Origin: Prevotella sp. E13-17
GTDB lineage: Bacteria; Bacteroidota; Bacteroidia; Bacteroidales; Bacteroidaceae
Length of the DNA stretch: 64,000 bases
Assembly: GCF_022024035.1 (NCBI RefSeq)
Contig: NZ_CP091787.1
Location: 2,760,001-2,824,000, forward strand
Reading direction: 5' to 3'
Of this stretch, positions 52,361 through 59,383 are shown in pieces (positions within the stretch are counted from its first letter, which is position 1; each line of letters begins with the position of its first letter). The notes under the pieces were generated by a model that had not been told where the DNA came from, searched no databases, and saw only the letters and a program-made list of their open reading frames with translations. Both the position numbers and the translations under genes were made by a program.

Positions 52361-52381
52361 AAGGCGTTTACGACGCTTTTT
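52361..52381 (+). terminator. Terminator-like hairpin just before upxY
   Basis: GGCGT (52363-52367) pairs with ACGCT/ACGCC-type GACGC side (52373-52377) around TTACG, followed by TTTTT. A leader terminator is expected in loci controlled by an UpxY antiterminator, but it could also only mark an upstream transcript end. Confidence 0.5.
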
Positions 52382-53095
52382 GTGTCAAGCATCGAGCTAA
52401 CGCAAAAAACGTTCGATTTGAGCACATTGTCTAATGTGGAAACTGGACGAGGCCAGGCAAATCCTCCGAGTGTCAGGCTTGCCCCTGATACCATCCCCGA
52501 AGCCAAAAGCTCACAAACAGGGGCGTCGGTGAAATATGTGCCTGCACCAGACAAGCGCTGGTATGTGTTCCGCGCCTCTTACGGCAGAGAAGATAGAGCA
52601 TCGGACTATATCGTAGCCGACGGCACATTTGTCTATATCGCTAAGCGTTACACTCACAAGTTGGTAAATGGTAAACAAAAGAAGGTTTTGGAGACTTTAA
52701 TCCCGAACCTTCTTTTCGTATATACCACAGAAGACAAAGCCAAGGAATATGTAAAGGACACTCCCGCTCTATCTTATCTCACCTATTACTACAATCACTT
52801 TGAGTTGGACGATGACCAGAAGAATCCTCCGTTGACTGTTTCCCACAAGGAGATGGAGAACTTCATCATTGCCACCTGCAACCAGAGTGAGCATCTGAAG
52901 TTTGTCACCGAATCGCAGTGCCATTTCAAGGGCGGCGAGACGGTCGAGGTCATCGACGGCATGTTCAAGGGAGTCGAGGGGAGGGTGGCTCGTGTGTCGG
53001 GCCAGCAGCGGGTGGTTATCTCTTTGACTGATGTCGGACTCATTTCAACCGCATATATACCAACCGCCTTTCTGAGAATAAAGAATGAAGAGTGA
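52382..53095 (+). CDS. UpxY-type transcription antiterminator (NusG paralogue)
   Basis: A protein of up to 237 residues. KRWYVFRASYGREDRASDYI is the NGN domain start; PNLLFVYTTEDKAKEYVK follows; the KOW domain is KGGETVEVIDGMFKGVEGRV. UpxY proteins let RNA polymerase read through long capsule operons in Bacteroides and mark the first gene of such a locus. The start is uncertain: no ATG exists before the NGN domain; GTG 52382 gives the longest form, while GTG near 52436 or 52532 would give a length closer to relatives. Confidence 0.88.
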   Translation: MSSIELTQKTFDLSTLSNVETGRGQANPPSVRLAPDTIPEAKSSQTGASVKYVPAPDKRWYVFRASYGREDRASDYIVADGTFVYIAKRYTHKLVNGKQKKVLETLIPNLLFVYTTEDKAKEYVKDTPALSYLTYYYNHFELDDDQKNPPLTVSHKEMENFIIATCNQSEHLKFVTESQCHFKGGETVEVIDGMFKGVEGRVARVSGQQRVVISLTDVGLISTAYIPTAFLRIKNEE

Positions 53096-53098
53096 AGA

Positions 53099-54799
53099 AT
53101 GAAGAATGAAGAAGGTTTAGCTCGGCGGCCCGAAGGGGAAAGCCAATTTGCTACCGCTGTAAATAAAATTACTGTTACCTCACCGTTGCTGCCCGACCTC
53201 GAAGAGTTTCACGGACTGCTGAAAGAGATTTGGGCGAGCAAGTGGGTGACGAACATGGGACAGTTCCACCGTCAGTTGGAACGCGCCCTTGCCGAGTACC
53301 TGAAAGTGCCCTATATCAGCTTGTTCACCAACGGAACCCTGCCGCTCCTGACGGCCCTTCAGGCTCTACACATCAAGGGTGAAGTCATCACCACGCCCTA
53401 CAGTTTCGTGGCCACCACCCACGCCATCTGGTGGAACGGCTGTACGCCGGTGTTTGTGGATATTGAGGAAGATACATGCGGCATCGACCCAGAAAAGATT
53501 GAAGCCGCCATCACCCCTCGCACCACAGCCATTTTGCCAGTGCATTGCTATGGCCATCCGGTGAAGATGAAGCGCATACAAGAGATTGCTGACCAATACG
53601 GCCTGAAGGTCATCTATGATGCTGCACATGCCTTTGGGGTGGAAGTAGCCCCCCAGCCCCCTAAAGGGGGTGCTATGGACGGCGCAGCCACTCCCCCTTT
53701 AGGGGGCTGGGGGGCTGCTACTGGGCGAGTTCAACATTCTGCAGATCCTGTCTATTATGGGAAATTGAAAGATTATGCAAAAGAGAATCGGAATCATCCT
53801 ACCGATGCCGAGGAGCTACTATGGAACATTCTTAGTGGGAAAGGCCTTGACGGAGTGAAGTTCCGCAGGCAACATATAATAGGTCAGTATATAGCTGATT
53901 TTGCTTGTATAGACAAGGGGCTTGTCATAGAGTTGGATGGTCATCATCATAGCTTACCTCCTGTTTGTGAGGACGACGCTATACGAACCGAGTATTTAAA
54001 TAATGAGGGCTATAAGGTTATCCGTTTTACAAACGAACAAGTCCTTCATCATCTTGACGACACTATAAAACAAATTCGTTCAGCTCTCCAAGCTCCCCAA
54101 GCCCCCCCACCCCCTAAAGGGGGAGCTACGTACGGCGCAGCCACTCCCCCTTTAGGGGGCGGGGGGGCCGGTCGGGGGGCTTGCTCTGTTTTGTCCTTTG
54201 GCGATATGAGTACCCTATCTTTTCATGCCACCAAGGTGTATAACACGCTGGAGGGCGGGGCTCTCGTGGTGCATGATGAGGAAACCAAGAAGCACATCGA
54301 CCATCTGAAAAACTTCGGGTTTGCAGGAGAGACAGAGGTGGTGGCTCCTGGCATCAACAGCAAGATGGACGAAGTGCGAGCAGCCTACGGGCTGCTTAAC
54401 CTGAAGCAGGTGGATGGCGCCATCGAAGCCCGCCGCAAGGTGGCACTGCGTTACCGTGAGGCACTTCGAGGTGTTCCCGGCATCCGTTTCTTTGAAGATA
54501 TGCCTGGTGTCCGCCACAACTACAGCTATTTTCCCATCTTCGTCAGTGCCAAGGAATATGGCATGACACGCGACGAGCTCTACTTCAAGTTGCAAGAGCG
54601 GGGCATCTTCGGCAGACGGTACTTCTATCCGCTCATCAGCACCTTCAACACATACCGCAATCTGCCATCCGCAGCCCCTGCTAACCTGCCCGTGGCTACA
54701 AGGATTGCCGACGAGGTCATCTGTCTGCCCATGCACCACGCACTGAGTGAGGAGGATATTGAAAGAGTTGTGAGTGTAGTGAAAAATCCCAAAAAGTAA
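53099..54799 (+). CDS. DegT/DnrJ/EryC1 aminotransferase carrying an inserted DUF559 nuclease domain
   Basis: A 566-residue protein. Residues 20-182 and 363-566 together form a normal PLP sugar aminotransferase of about 370 residues: FTNGTLPLLTAL, TTPYSFVATTHAIWWNG, DAAHAFGVE, then STLSFHATKVYNTLEGGA with the PLP lysine (Lys379). Residues 183-362 are foreign: a palindromic segment (PPKGG...TPPLGGWGA), a full DUF559 endonuclease-like domain (213-330), and a second palindromic segment. The insert splits the enzyme just after the PLP-binding Asp/His strand, yet the frame stays open. Whether the enzyme works is unknown. It sits between upxY and an MBOAT gene. Confidence 0.88.
   Translation: MKNEEGLARRPEGESQFATAVNKITVTSPLLPDLEEFHGLLKEIWASKWVTNMGQFHRQLERALAEYLKVPYISLFTNGTLPLLTALQALHIKGEVITTPYSFVATTHAIWWNGCTPVFVDIEEDTCGIDPEKIEAAITPRTTAILPVHCYGHPVKMKRIQEIADQYGLKVIYDAAHAFGVEVAPQPPKGGAMDGAATPPLGGWGAATGRVQHSADPVYYGKLKDYAKENRNHPTDAEELLWNILSGKGLDGVKFRRQHIIGQYIADFACIDKGLVIELDGHHHSLPPVCEDDAIRTEYLNNEGYKVIRFTNEQVLHHLDDTIKQIRSALQAPQAPPPPKGGATYGAATPPLGGGGAGRGACSVLSFGDMSTLSFHATKVYNTLEGGALVVHDEETKKHIDHLKNFGFAGETEVVAPGINSKMDEVRAAYGLLNLKQVDGAIEARRKVALRYREALRGVPGIRFFEDMPGVRHNYSYFPIFVSAKEYGMTRDELYFKLQERGIFGRRYFYPLISTFNTYRNLPSAAPANLPVATRIADEVICLPMHHALSEEDIERVVSVVKNPKK
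53647..53716. repeat. Palindromic element, copy 1
   Basis: The left arm AGCCCCCCAGCCCCCT, AAAGGGGG is repeated inverted at the right (CCCCCTTT, AGGGGGCTGGGGGGCT). The centre reads GACGGCGCAGC. 70 bp; encodes APQPPKGG and TPPLGGWGA. Confidence 0.85.
54100..54182. repeat. Palindromic element, copy 2
   Basis: Same family as copy 1: CCCCCTAAAGGGGG, a centre TACGGCGCAGC, then CCCCCTTTAGGGGG and a longer G-rich end. It encodes APPPPKGG and TPPLGGGGAGRG. Confidence 0.85.
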
Positions 54800-54820
54800 A
54801 AGACAATAAAGAAACGCATT

Positions 54821-56263
54821 ATGCTTTTCAATTCTCTTGAGTTTCTTATTTTCCTGCCTATAGTATTCCTGCTCTATTGGTTCGTTTTTCGTGGACGACG
54901 ATGGCAAAACCTATTGGTAGTCGTTGCGAGCTACGTATTTTATGGTTGGTGGGACTGGCGTTTCCTACTGCTGATAGCCTTTACTTCGCTTTGTAGCTAT
55001 GGAAGTGGCAGGTTTTTGGAGCACTATGAGGGTCAACGACGGAAACAACAGTTGATAAGCGCACTAAACATCGTGCTAAACCTCGGCATTCTCGGCGTTT
55101 TCAAGTACTACAACTTTTTCGTTGAGAACCTGGATGCGCTATTCAGAACTATAGGATGGCATTTAGACGGGGTGACGATGAACATCATTCTGCCCGTCGG
55201 CATCAGTTTCTATACCTTTCAAGCACTTAGTTATACGATTGATGTCTATAAGAAAAAGTTGCCGGCTACCCATGACATAGTAGAGTTCTTTGCTTATATC
55301 AGTTTCTTCCCGCAGTTGGTGGCAGGACCTATTGAACGGGCAACGAATCTGCTGCCCCAGTTTCAGCGGCAACGCCACTTCGACTATGCCAAGGCCGTGG
55401 ATGGCATGAGGCAGATGCTTTGGGGATTCCTGAAGAAAATGGTCGTTGCCGATAATTGCGCAACAGTAGTCAACGACTATTATCCGCAATATTCAGAACT
55501 TCCAGGAATAACGCTTCTCCTTCTTGGCATTCTGTTTACAATTCAGGTCTACTGCGACTTTTCTGGCTATTCGGACATTGCCATCGGTTGTGCGCGGTTG
55601 TTCGGCTTCAATCTGATGCGCAACTTCAACATCCCCTTCTTCTCGCAAAGCGTGCCTGAATTCTGGCGACATTGGCATATTTCGCTGACCACATGGTTTC
55701 GTGACTACGTTTTCTTCCCTCTCGGTGGCAGCCGGTGCAGCCAATGGAAAACCGTCCGTAACGTATATATCGTCTGGGGCATCAGCGGCCTGTGGCATGG
55801 CGCCAACTGGACCTTTGTCTGCTGGGGACTTATCCATGCCACTCTGCTTGTTATCTACACACTGTTAGGCATCAATACCAAATATAAGAATATAGTGGCA
55901 TACAACCGTTATCTGCCAAGCATCAAAGAAACATTGCAAATGGTATTGACATTCCTCCTTTTTGCCATGAGCATGATCGTCTTCCGTGCCGAAAACATGG
56001 GGCAGGCAGTTGACTATCTGACGGCGATGGTAACCAATAAGTTTTTTGATGCGACAATGCTTCAGGGGAAACAACCTTTGTGCTTCGCCCTGTTGCTTCT
56101 TAGCGTAGAATGGCTGCAAAGAGACAAACTACACGCATTGCAGTTCACGGACATAAAGCCTTTCAAATACAGATTTGTCCGTTGGAGTGTATATTACGTC
56201 ATTCTATTGGTCATATTCAAATACGCCGGTTCAAGCCAAACATTTGTATATTTTCAATTCTGA
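54821..56263 (+). CDS. MBOAT family O-acyltransferase
   Basis: A 480-residue polytopic membrane protein of the AlgI type. FLIFLPIVFLLYWFVFRGR opens it; FYTFQALSYTIDVY, FFPQLVAGPIERA and the catalytic-region WRHWHISLTTWFRDYVFFPL are AlgI-like, with the active-site His in LWHGANWTF. It moves acyl groups (often acetyl) across the membrane onto a polysaccharide. The SGNH-like protein directly downstream is its usual partner. Confidence 0.93.
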   Translation: MLFNSLEFLIFLPIVFLLYWFVFRGRRWQNLLVVVASYVFYGWWDWRFLLLIAFTSLCSYGSGRFLEHYEGQRRKQQLISALNIVLNLGILGVFKYYNFFVENLDALFRTIGWHLDGVTMNIILPVGISFYTFQALSYTIDVYKKKLPATHDIVEFFAYISFFPQLVAGPIERATNLLPQFQRQRHFDYAKAVDGMRQMLWGFLKKMVVADNCATVVNDYYPQYSELPGITLLLLGILFTIQVYCDFSGYSDIAIGCARLFGFNLMRNFNIPFFSQSVPEFWRHWHISLTTWFRDYVFFPLGGSRCSQWKTVRNVYIVWGISGLWHGANWTFVCWGLIHATLLVIYTLLGINTKYKNIVAYNRYLPSIKETLQMVLTFLLFAMSMIVFRAENMGQAVDYLTAMVTNKFFDATMLQGKQPLCFALLLLSVEWLQRDKLHALQFTDIKPFKYRFVRWSVYYVILLVIFKYAGSSQTFVYFQF

Positions 56264-56269
56264 ATAGCG

Positions 56270-57178
56270 ATGAAAAAATTCCTCACATATTGCGCTATTT
56301 TTTGCTTGCCTGTCCTGATTTGTGCTTTTCTCGCAGAGTATCTGACAAGACAAGTCCCCAATCCATACAAATACAAATATGAGTGGATGCAAAAACATGC
56401 AGAAGACGTTGAAATCCTGGTCTTGGGCAGCTCACAAACATTTTATGGCGTTCGACCAGAATTGTTTGAAGGCAAAGTGTTTAATCTAGCCAATGTCAGT
56501 CAAGGAAACAAGCAGAACCTCTTCTTGCTGAAATATTGGGCTGACAGATATAAACAGTTAAAAACGGTCATCATCCCCATATCTCTATATACTTGGTTTA
56601 CGCCTGGATTGGAACAAGGTGTAGAATCGTATCGTTGCAGATATTATAAAATTTACATGGATTGTGACCTGTATTCCGATTGGTCGCTCAACAATCTGGA
56701 ATTGTCTGATAGGCGGACGGCATTAGGGAAATTGGAAAAATACTTTTCTGGCGACAGTTCTCTTGGCTGTGACAAGTTTGGATGGGGCAACATATACAAA
56801 CTGTCGGAGAAGAATATGGGGAAATGGGATGATGAGACTGAAGTTGAGACTGCCGTCAAAATGAACACTGCCGGAAACTGGGATTATATAGAGCCGAACT
56901 ACAACCTACTGAAAGAGATAGCAGAATTCTGCCAAAGCTGGAACATCGAACTGATTCTTGTTACCCCTCCCTGCTGGACTTCATATAATAAAAAATGTGA
57001 TAGCAAACAACTAGCAAAAATGTATGAGCTGACACACAAATTCCAACAGGAATACCATCTGACATATCTGGATTACCTGAAAGACCCGCGCTTTGACGCT
57101 GATGACTTCTATGACTGCAACCATTTGTCGGATGTTGGAGCCATCAAGTTTACAAAGATACTTATTGGGGATATATAA
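56270..57178 (+). CDS. SGNH-hydrolase-like exported protein (acyltransfer partner)
   Basis: A 302-residue protein with an N-terminal membrane anchor (YCAIFCLPVLICAFLAEYL). VLGSSQTFYGVRPELF has the GxS block of SGNH-like proteins and YDCNHLSDVGAIKFTK the C-terminal Asp-x-x-His block. Proteins of this kind (AlgJ/AlgX/DltD-like) complete acyl transfer with MBOAT enzymes. It lies 6 bp after the MBOAT gene. Confidence 0.78.
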   Translation: MKKFLTYCAIFCLPVLICAFLAEYLTRQVPNPYKYKYEWMQKHAEDVEILVLGSSQTFYGVRPELFEGKVFNLANVSQGNKQNLFLLKYWADRYKQLKTVIIPISLYTWFTPGLEQGVESYRCRYYKIYMDCDLYSDWSLNNLELSDRRTALGKLEKYFSGDSSLGCDKFGWGNIYKLSEKNMGKWDDETEVETAVKMNTAGNWDYIEPNYNLLKEIAEFCQSWNIELILVTPPCWTSYNKKCDSKQLAKMYELTHKFQQEYHLTYLDYLKDPRFDADDFYDCNHLSDVGAIKFTKILIGDI

Positions 57179-57238
57179 AACAATATGCAAATCGAAAGAG
57201 GAAATACAGCAAATTCTTAACGAATACGATATATTGTA

Positions 57239-58480
57239 ATGAAGAGTGATGAACTAAAAGGTAAACGGCTTGCTGTATTCGGTGCCAATAATGTGGTGGA
57301 CGAAGTCACTGATTTTGCTCACCGACACGGCATTGTCTTGATTTCTGTAGGCAACGTGCCGGAGGCTCCGATCCATCAGGTTACCGATGAACAGTATTAC
57401 CTGGACTGCACAGAAGAGGCTACAATGCTGCCCTTCTTCAAGGAGAAACACATCGATGGTCTGTTGTCATGTTCCGGCGAGATGGTTATCCGAAAGACGG
57501 TTGGATTCATCGGCAAGACGGGATTTCACTATTATGCCACGCCTGGACAGTGGGATGTGCTGATGAACAAGCAGCATTTCAAGGAGGCATGTCTTCGCTA
57601 CGGCATGCCTGCCATACCAGCCTTCCGCTTAGAGGACAAAGACATTCCCTTCCCCGTCATCGTGAAGCCTGTGGACAATGGCGGCTCATTCGGCATTACT
57701 GTCTGCCATAGCCGGACAGAGATGGAAGAGGCCATCGCCAAAGCCGTCCGGCACTCTACCGTGGGCGAATACCTCTGCGAGAAGTTCATAGAGGGCCCTT
57801 ATTTCCAGTTTGAGATATGGCGGCAAAACGGGAAGTCGTTTTTTCCCTATACCAAGGGACGTGTGTTCTACGATGCCATCGGCACCTCTCCCCAACAGCC
57901 GTTCTTAGACCTTTACCCTTCGCCTGAGGCTGACATCATCAAGAGGCTTTATGAACCCATGTCGCGATTGTTCGACGACCTTGGCATCGACAATGGTTCC
58001 TGTATGTTCCAGGGTATCATCAGTGACGGCGTGCCTTATATCATGGACAATGCTTTCCGCCTGAGCGGAGGCATGGACTTTCGTGTGGTTCACGAGGACA
58101 AGGGTATCGACCTTGTTGCCTGCTATATGCAACATGCGCTGACGGGGCAGTTTGGCGACGACTTCTCAGCACTTTCAGAGCCTCTTCACAGTCGGTATGC
58201 CACTGTCTGCATCGGCCTGAAGAATGGTCATATCACCCGCATCAAGGGAATAGACGCAGTGAGACAATTGCCCTTTGTCTATAGTCTGTACCAATATTAC
58301 CATGAGGGCGACACCATGCAGCACTCCGGCCTCTTCCTGCAAGTGCTGTGTCGCATCTTTGTGCGAGCCAACAGCCGGCAGGAACTTCAATCAAACATCA
58401 ACACCATTCTTGGCCTCATTGAAGTGGAGGGAACTGATGGTAACTCCCTGCTCCGTGATTATCCAAGTGCATTTAAATAA
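57239..58480 (+). CDS. ATP-grasp domain protein
   Basis: A 413-residue enzyme. FPVIVKPVDNGGSFGITV and FIEGPYFQFEIWR are ATP-grasp segments; the N-terminal GKRLAVFGANNVVDEV is a pre-ATP-grasp Rossmann-like part and GSCMFQGIISDGVPYIMDNA supplies the metal ligands. Such enzymes ligate a carboxylate to an amine. In this locus it may make an amide-bearing sugar substituent, but the substrate is unknown. Confidence 0.85.
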   Translation: MKSDELKGKRLAVFGANNVVDEVTDFAHRHGIVLISVGNVPEAPIHQVTDEQYYLDCTEEATMLPFFKEKHIDGLLSCSGEMVIRKTVGFIGKTGFHYYATPGQWDVLMNKQHFKEACLRYGMPAIPAFRLEDKDIPFPVIVKPVDNGGSFGITVCHSRTEMEEAIAKAVRHSTVGEYLCEKFIEGPYFQFEIWRQNGKSFFPYTKGRVFYDAIGTSPQQPFLDLYPSPEADIIKRLYEPMSRLFDDLGIDNGSCMFQGIISDGVPYIMDNAFRLSGGMDFRVVHEDKGIDLVACYMQHALTGQFGDDFSALSEPLHSRYATVCIGLKNGHITRIKGIDAVRQLPFVYSLYQYYHEGDTMQHSGLFLQVLCRIFVRANSRQELQSNINTILGLIEVEGTDGNSLLRDYPSAFK

Positions 58481-58485
58481 TAATA

Positions 58486-59379
58486 ATGTTACATATTATG
58501 AAAGAGAATCAAGCCCCCTTGCTAGCCCCCCAGCCCCCTGAAGGGGGAGCTTCTAAGAGCGCAGCCACTCCCCCTTCAGGGGGTCGGGGGGCTGGTCCCT
58601 ACATCGCCATCATGCAGCCGTACTTCTTCCCTTACATCGGCTATTGGCAGCTCATCCATGCTGCCGACTTGTTTGTGGTTGGCGACAGTGTTCACTATAT
58701 CAAGCATGGCTGGATTAACCGCAACCGCATCTTGGGCGAGGGTGGCCAGCCTCAGTACTTCGGCATTGAAGTAAGCCACGCCTCCTGCAACCACCTCATC
58801 AGCGAGACGAAACGGGTGGTCAGCCGCAAACAGGCAGAATACCTCTGTCGGGTGCTGAAGTTCTACTATGGCAAAGCACCACACTACAACGAAGCGATGG
58901 AAGTCATCAAGCCTATATTGCTGGACGAAGAACCCGACCTGACGCGCTATCTCGTCAGCGGCTTGCGGACCGTGGCTGACTATCTCGGCATCACGACGGA
59001 GTTCCGTATGCTCTCGGAGGTGTCAGACCGCTGGGAGTACAGAGCACCCGAGATTATCAGTCGCACGTGCGAGCATTTCGGCATTACCGACTATATCAAT
59101 CCCTCAGGTGCCGGAATGGGCTATTACGACAAGGATGCTTTCCGCGAGATGGGCATCAACCTCCAGTTCCTGCGGCGCGACGAGGACATATGGTATAGGC
59201 AAGGCAAAGAGCAAGCCCCCCGGCCCCCTGAAGGGGGAGTGGCTGCGCGCTTAGAAGCTCCCCCTTTAGGGGGCTGGGGGGCTTGCTCTTTCGTTCCCGA
59301 CCTGAGCATCATCGACCTGATGATGTTCTGCTCACGCGATGAGCTCCACGACATTCTGAATCGTTATCATTTCTTATGA
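58486..59379 (+). CDS. WbqC family protein with two in-frame palindromic inserts
   Basis: A 297-residue protein. The WbqC core starts at YIAIMQPYFFPYIGYWQLIH and runs through YINPSGAGMGYYDKDAF to SIIDLMMFCSRDEL. WbqC-like proteins belong to polysaccharide loci and may add amino acids or sugars to glycans; activity is not proven. Residues about 13-36 (APQPPEGG...TPPSGGRGAG) and 243-267 (APRPPEGG...APPLGGWGAC) are encoded by palindromic elements: the first lengthens the N-terminus, the second lies before the last conserved motif. ATG 58486 or 58498 may be used. Confidence 0.85.
   Translation: MLHIMKENQAPLLAPQPPEGGASKSAATPPSGGRGAGPYIAIMQPYFFPYIGYWQLIHAADLFVVGDSVHYIKHGWINRNRILGEGGQPQYFGIEVSHASCNHLISETKRVVSRKQAEYLCRVLKFYYGKAPHYNEAMEVIKPILLDEEPDLTRYLVSGLRTVADYLGITTEFRMLSEVSDRWEYRAPEIISRTCEHFGITDYINPSGAGMGYYDKDAFREMGINLQFLRRDEDIWYRQGKEQAPRPPEGGVAARLEAPPLGGWGACSFVPDLSIIDLMMFCSRDELHDILNRYHFL
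58524..58593. repeat. Palindromic element, copy 3 (in WbqC N-terminus)
   Basis: 70 bp, the same length as copy 1. Arms AGCCCCCCAGCCCCCT, GAAGGGGG and CCCCCTTCAGGGGG; centre TTCTAAGAGCGCAGCC. Confidence 0.85.
59213..59285. repeat. Palindromic element, copy 4 (inverted, in WbqC C-terminus)
   Basis: The centre (GGCTGCGCGCTTAGAAGC) is the reverse complement of the centre of copy 3 with one change, so this copy is inserted in the opposite orientation and is still open in the host frame. Confidence 0.85.
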
Positions 59380-59383
59380 TTAG

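Larger units (their letters stand above)
53645..54184 (+). mobile_element. In-frame composite element: DUF559 endonuclease between two palindromic repeats
   Basis: About 540 bp and exactly in frame with the host gene. The left palindrome is 53647-53716, the right 54100-54182. Between them residues 213-330 read as a complete DUF559 protein: RNHPTDAEELLWNILSGKGL, VKFRRQHIIGQYIADFACID, KGLVIELDGHHH, KVIRFTNEQVL. DUF559 is related to Vsr nucleases (PD-(D/E)xK fold); Asp267 and the Glu-x-Asp of IELDG are the likely catalytic residues. Outer flanks of the palindromes match those of solo copies elsewhere in the locus. Confidence 0.8.

Noticed and set aside
53735..54088. Intein within the aminotransferase
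   Set aside because: No Cys/Ser at the N-terminal junction, no block B histidine and no C-terminal HN; the nuclease is DUF559, not LAGLIDADG or an intein-type HNH.
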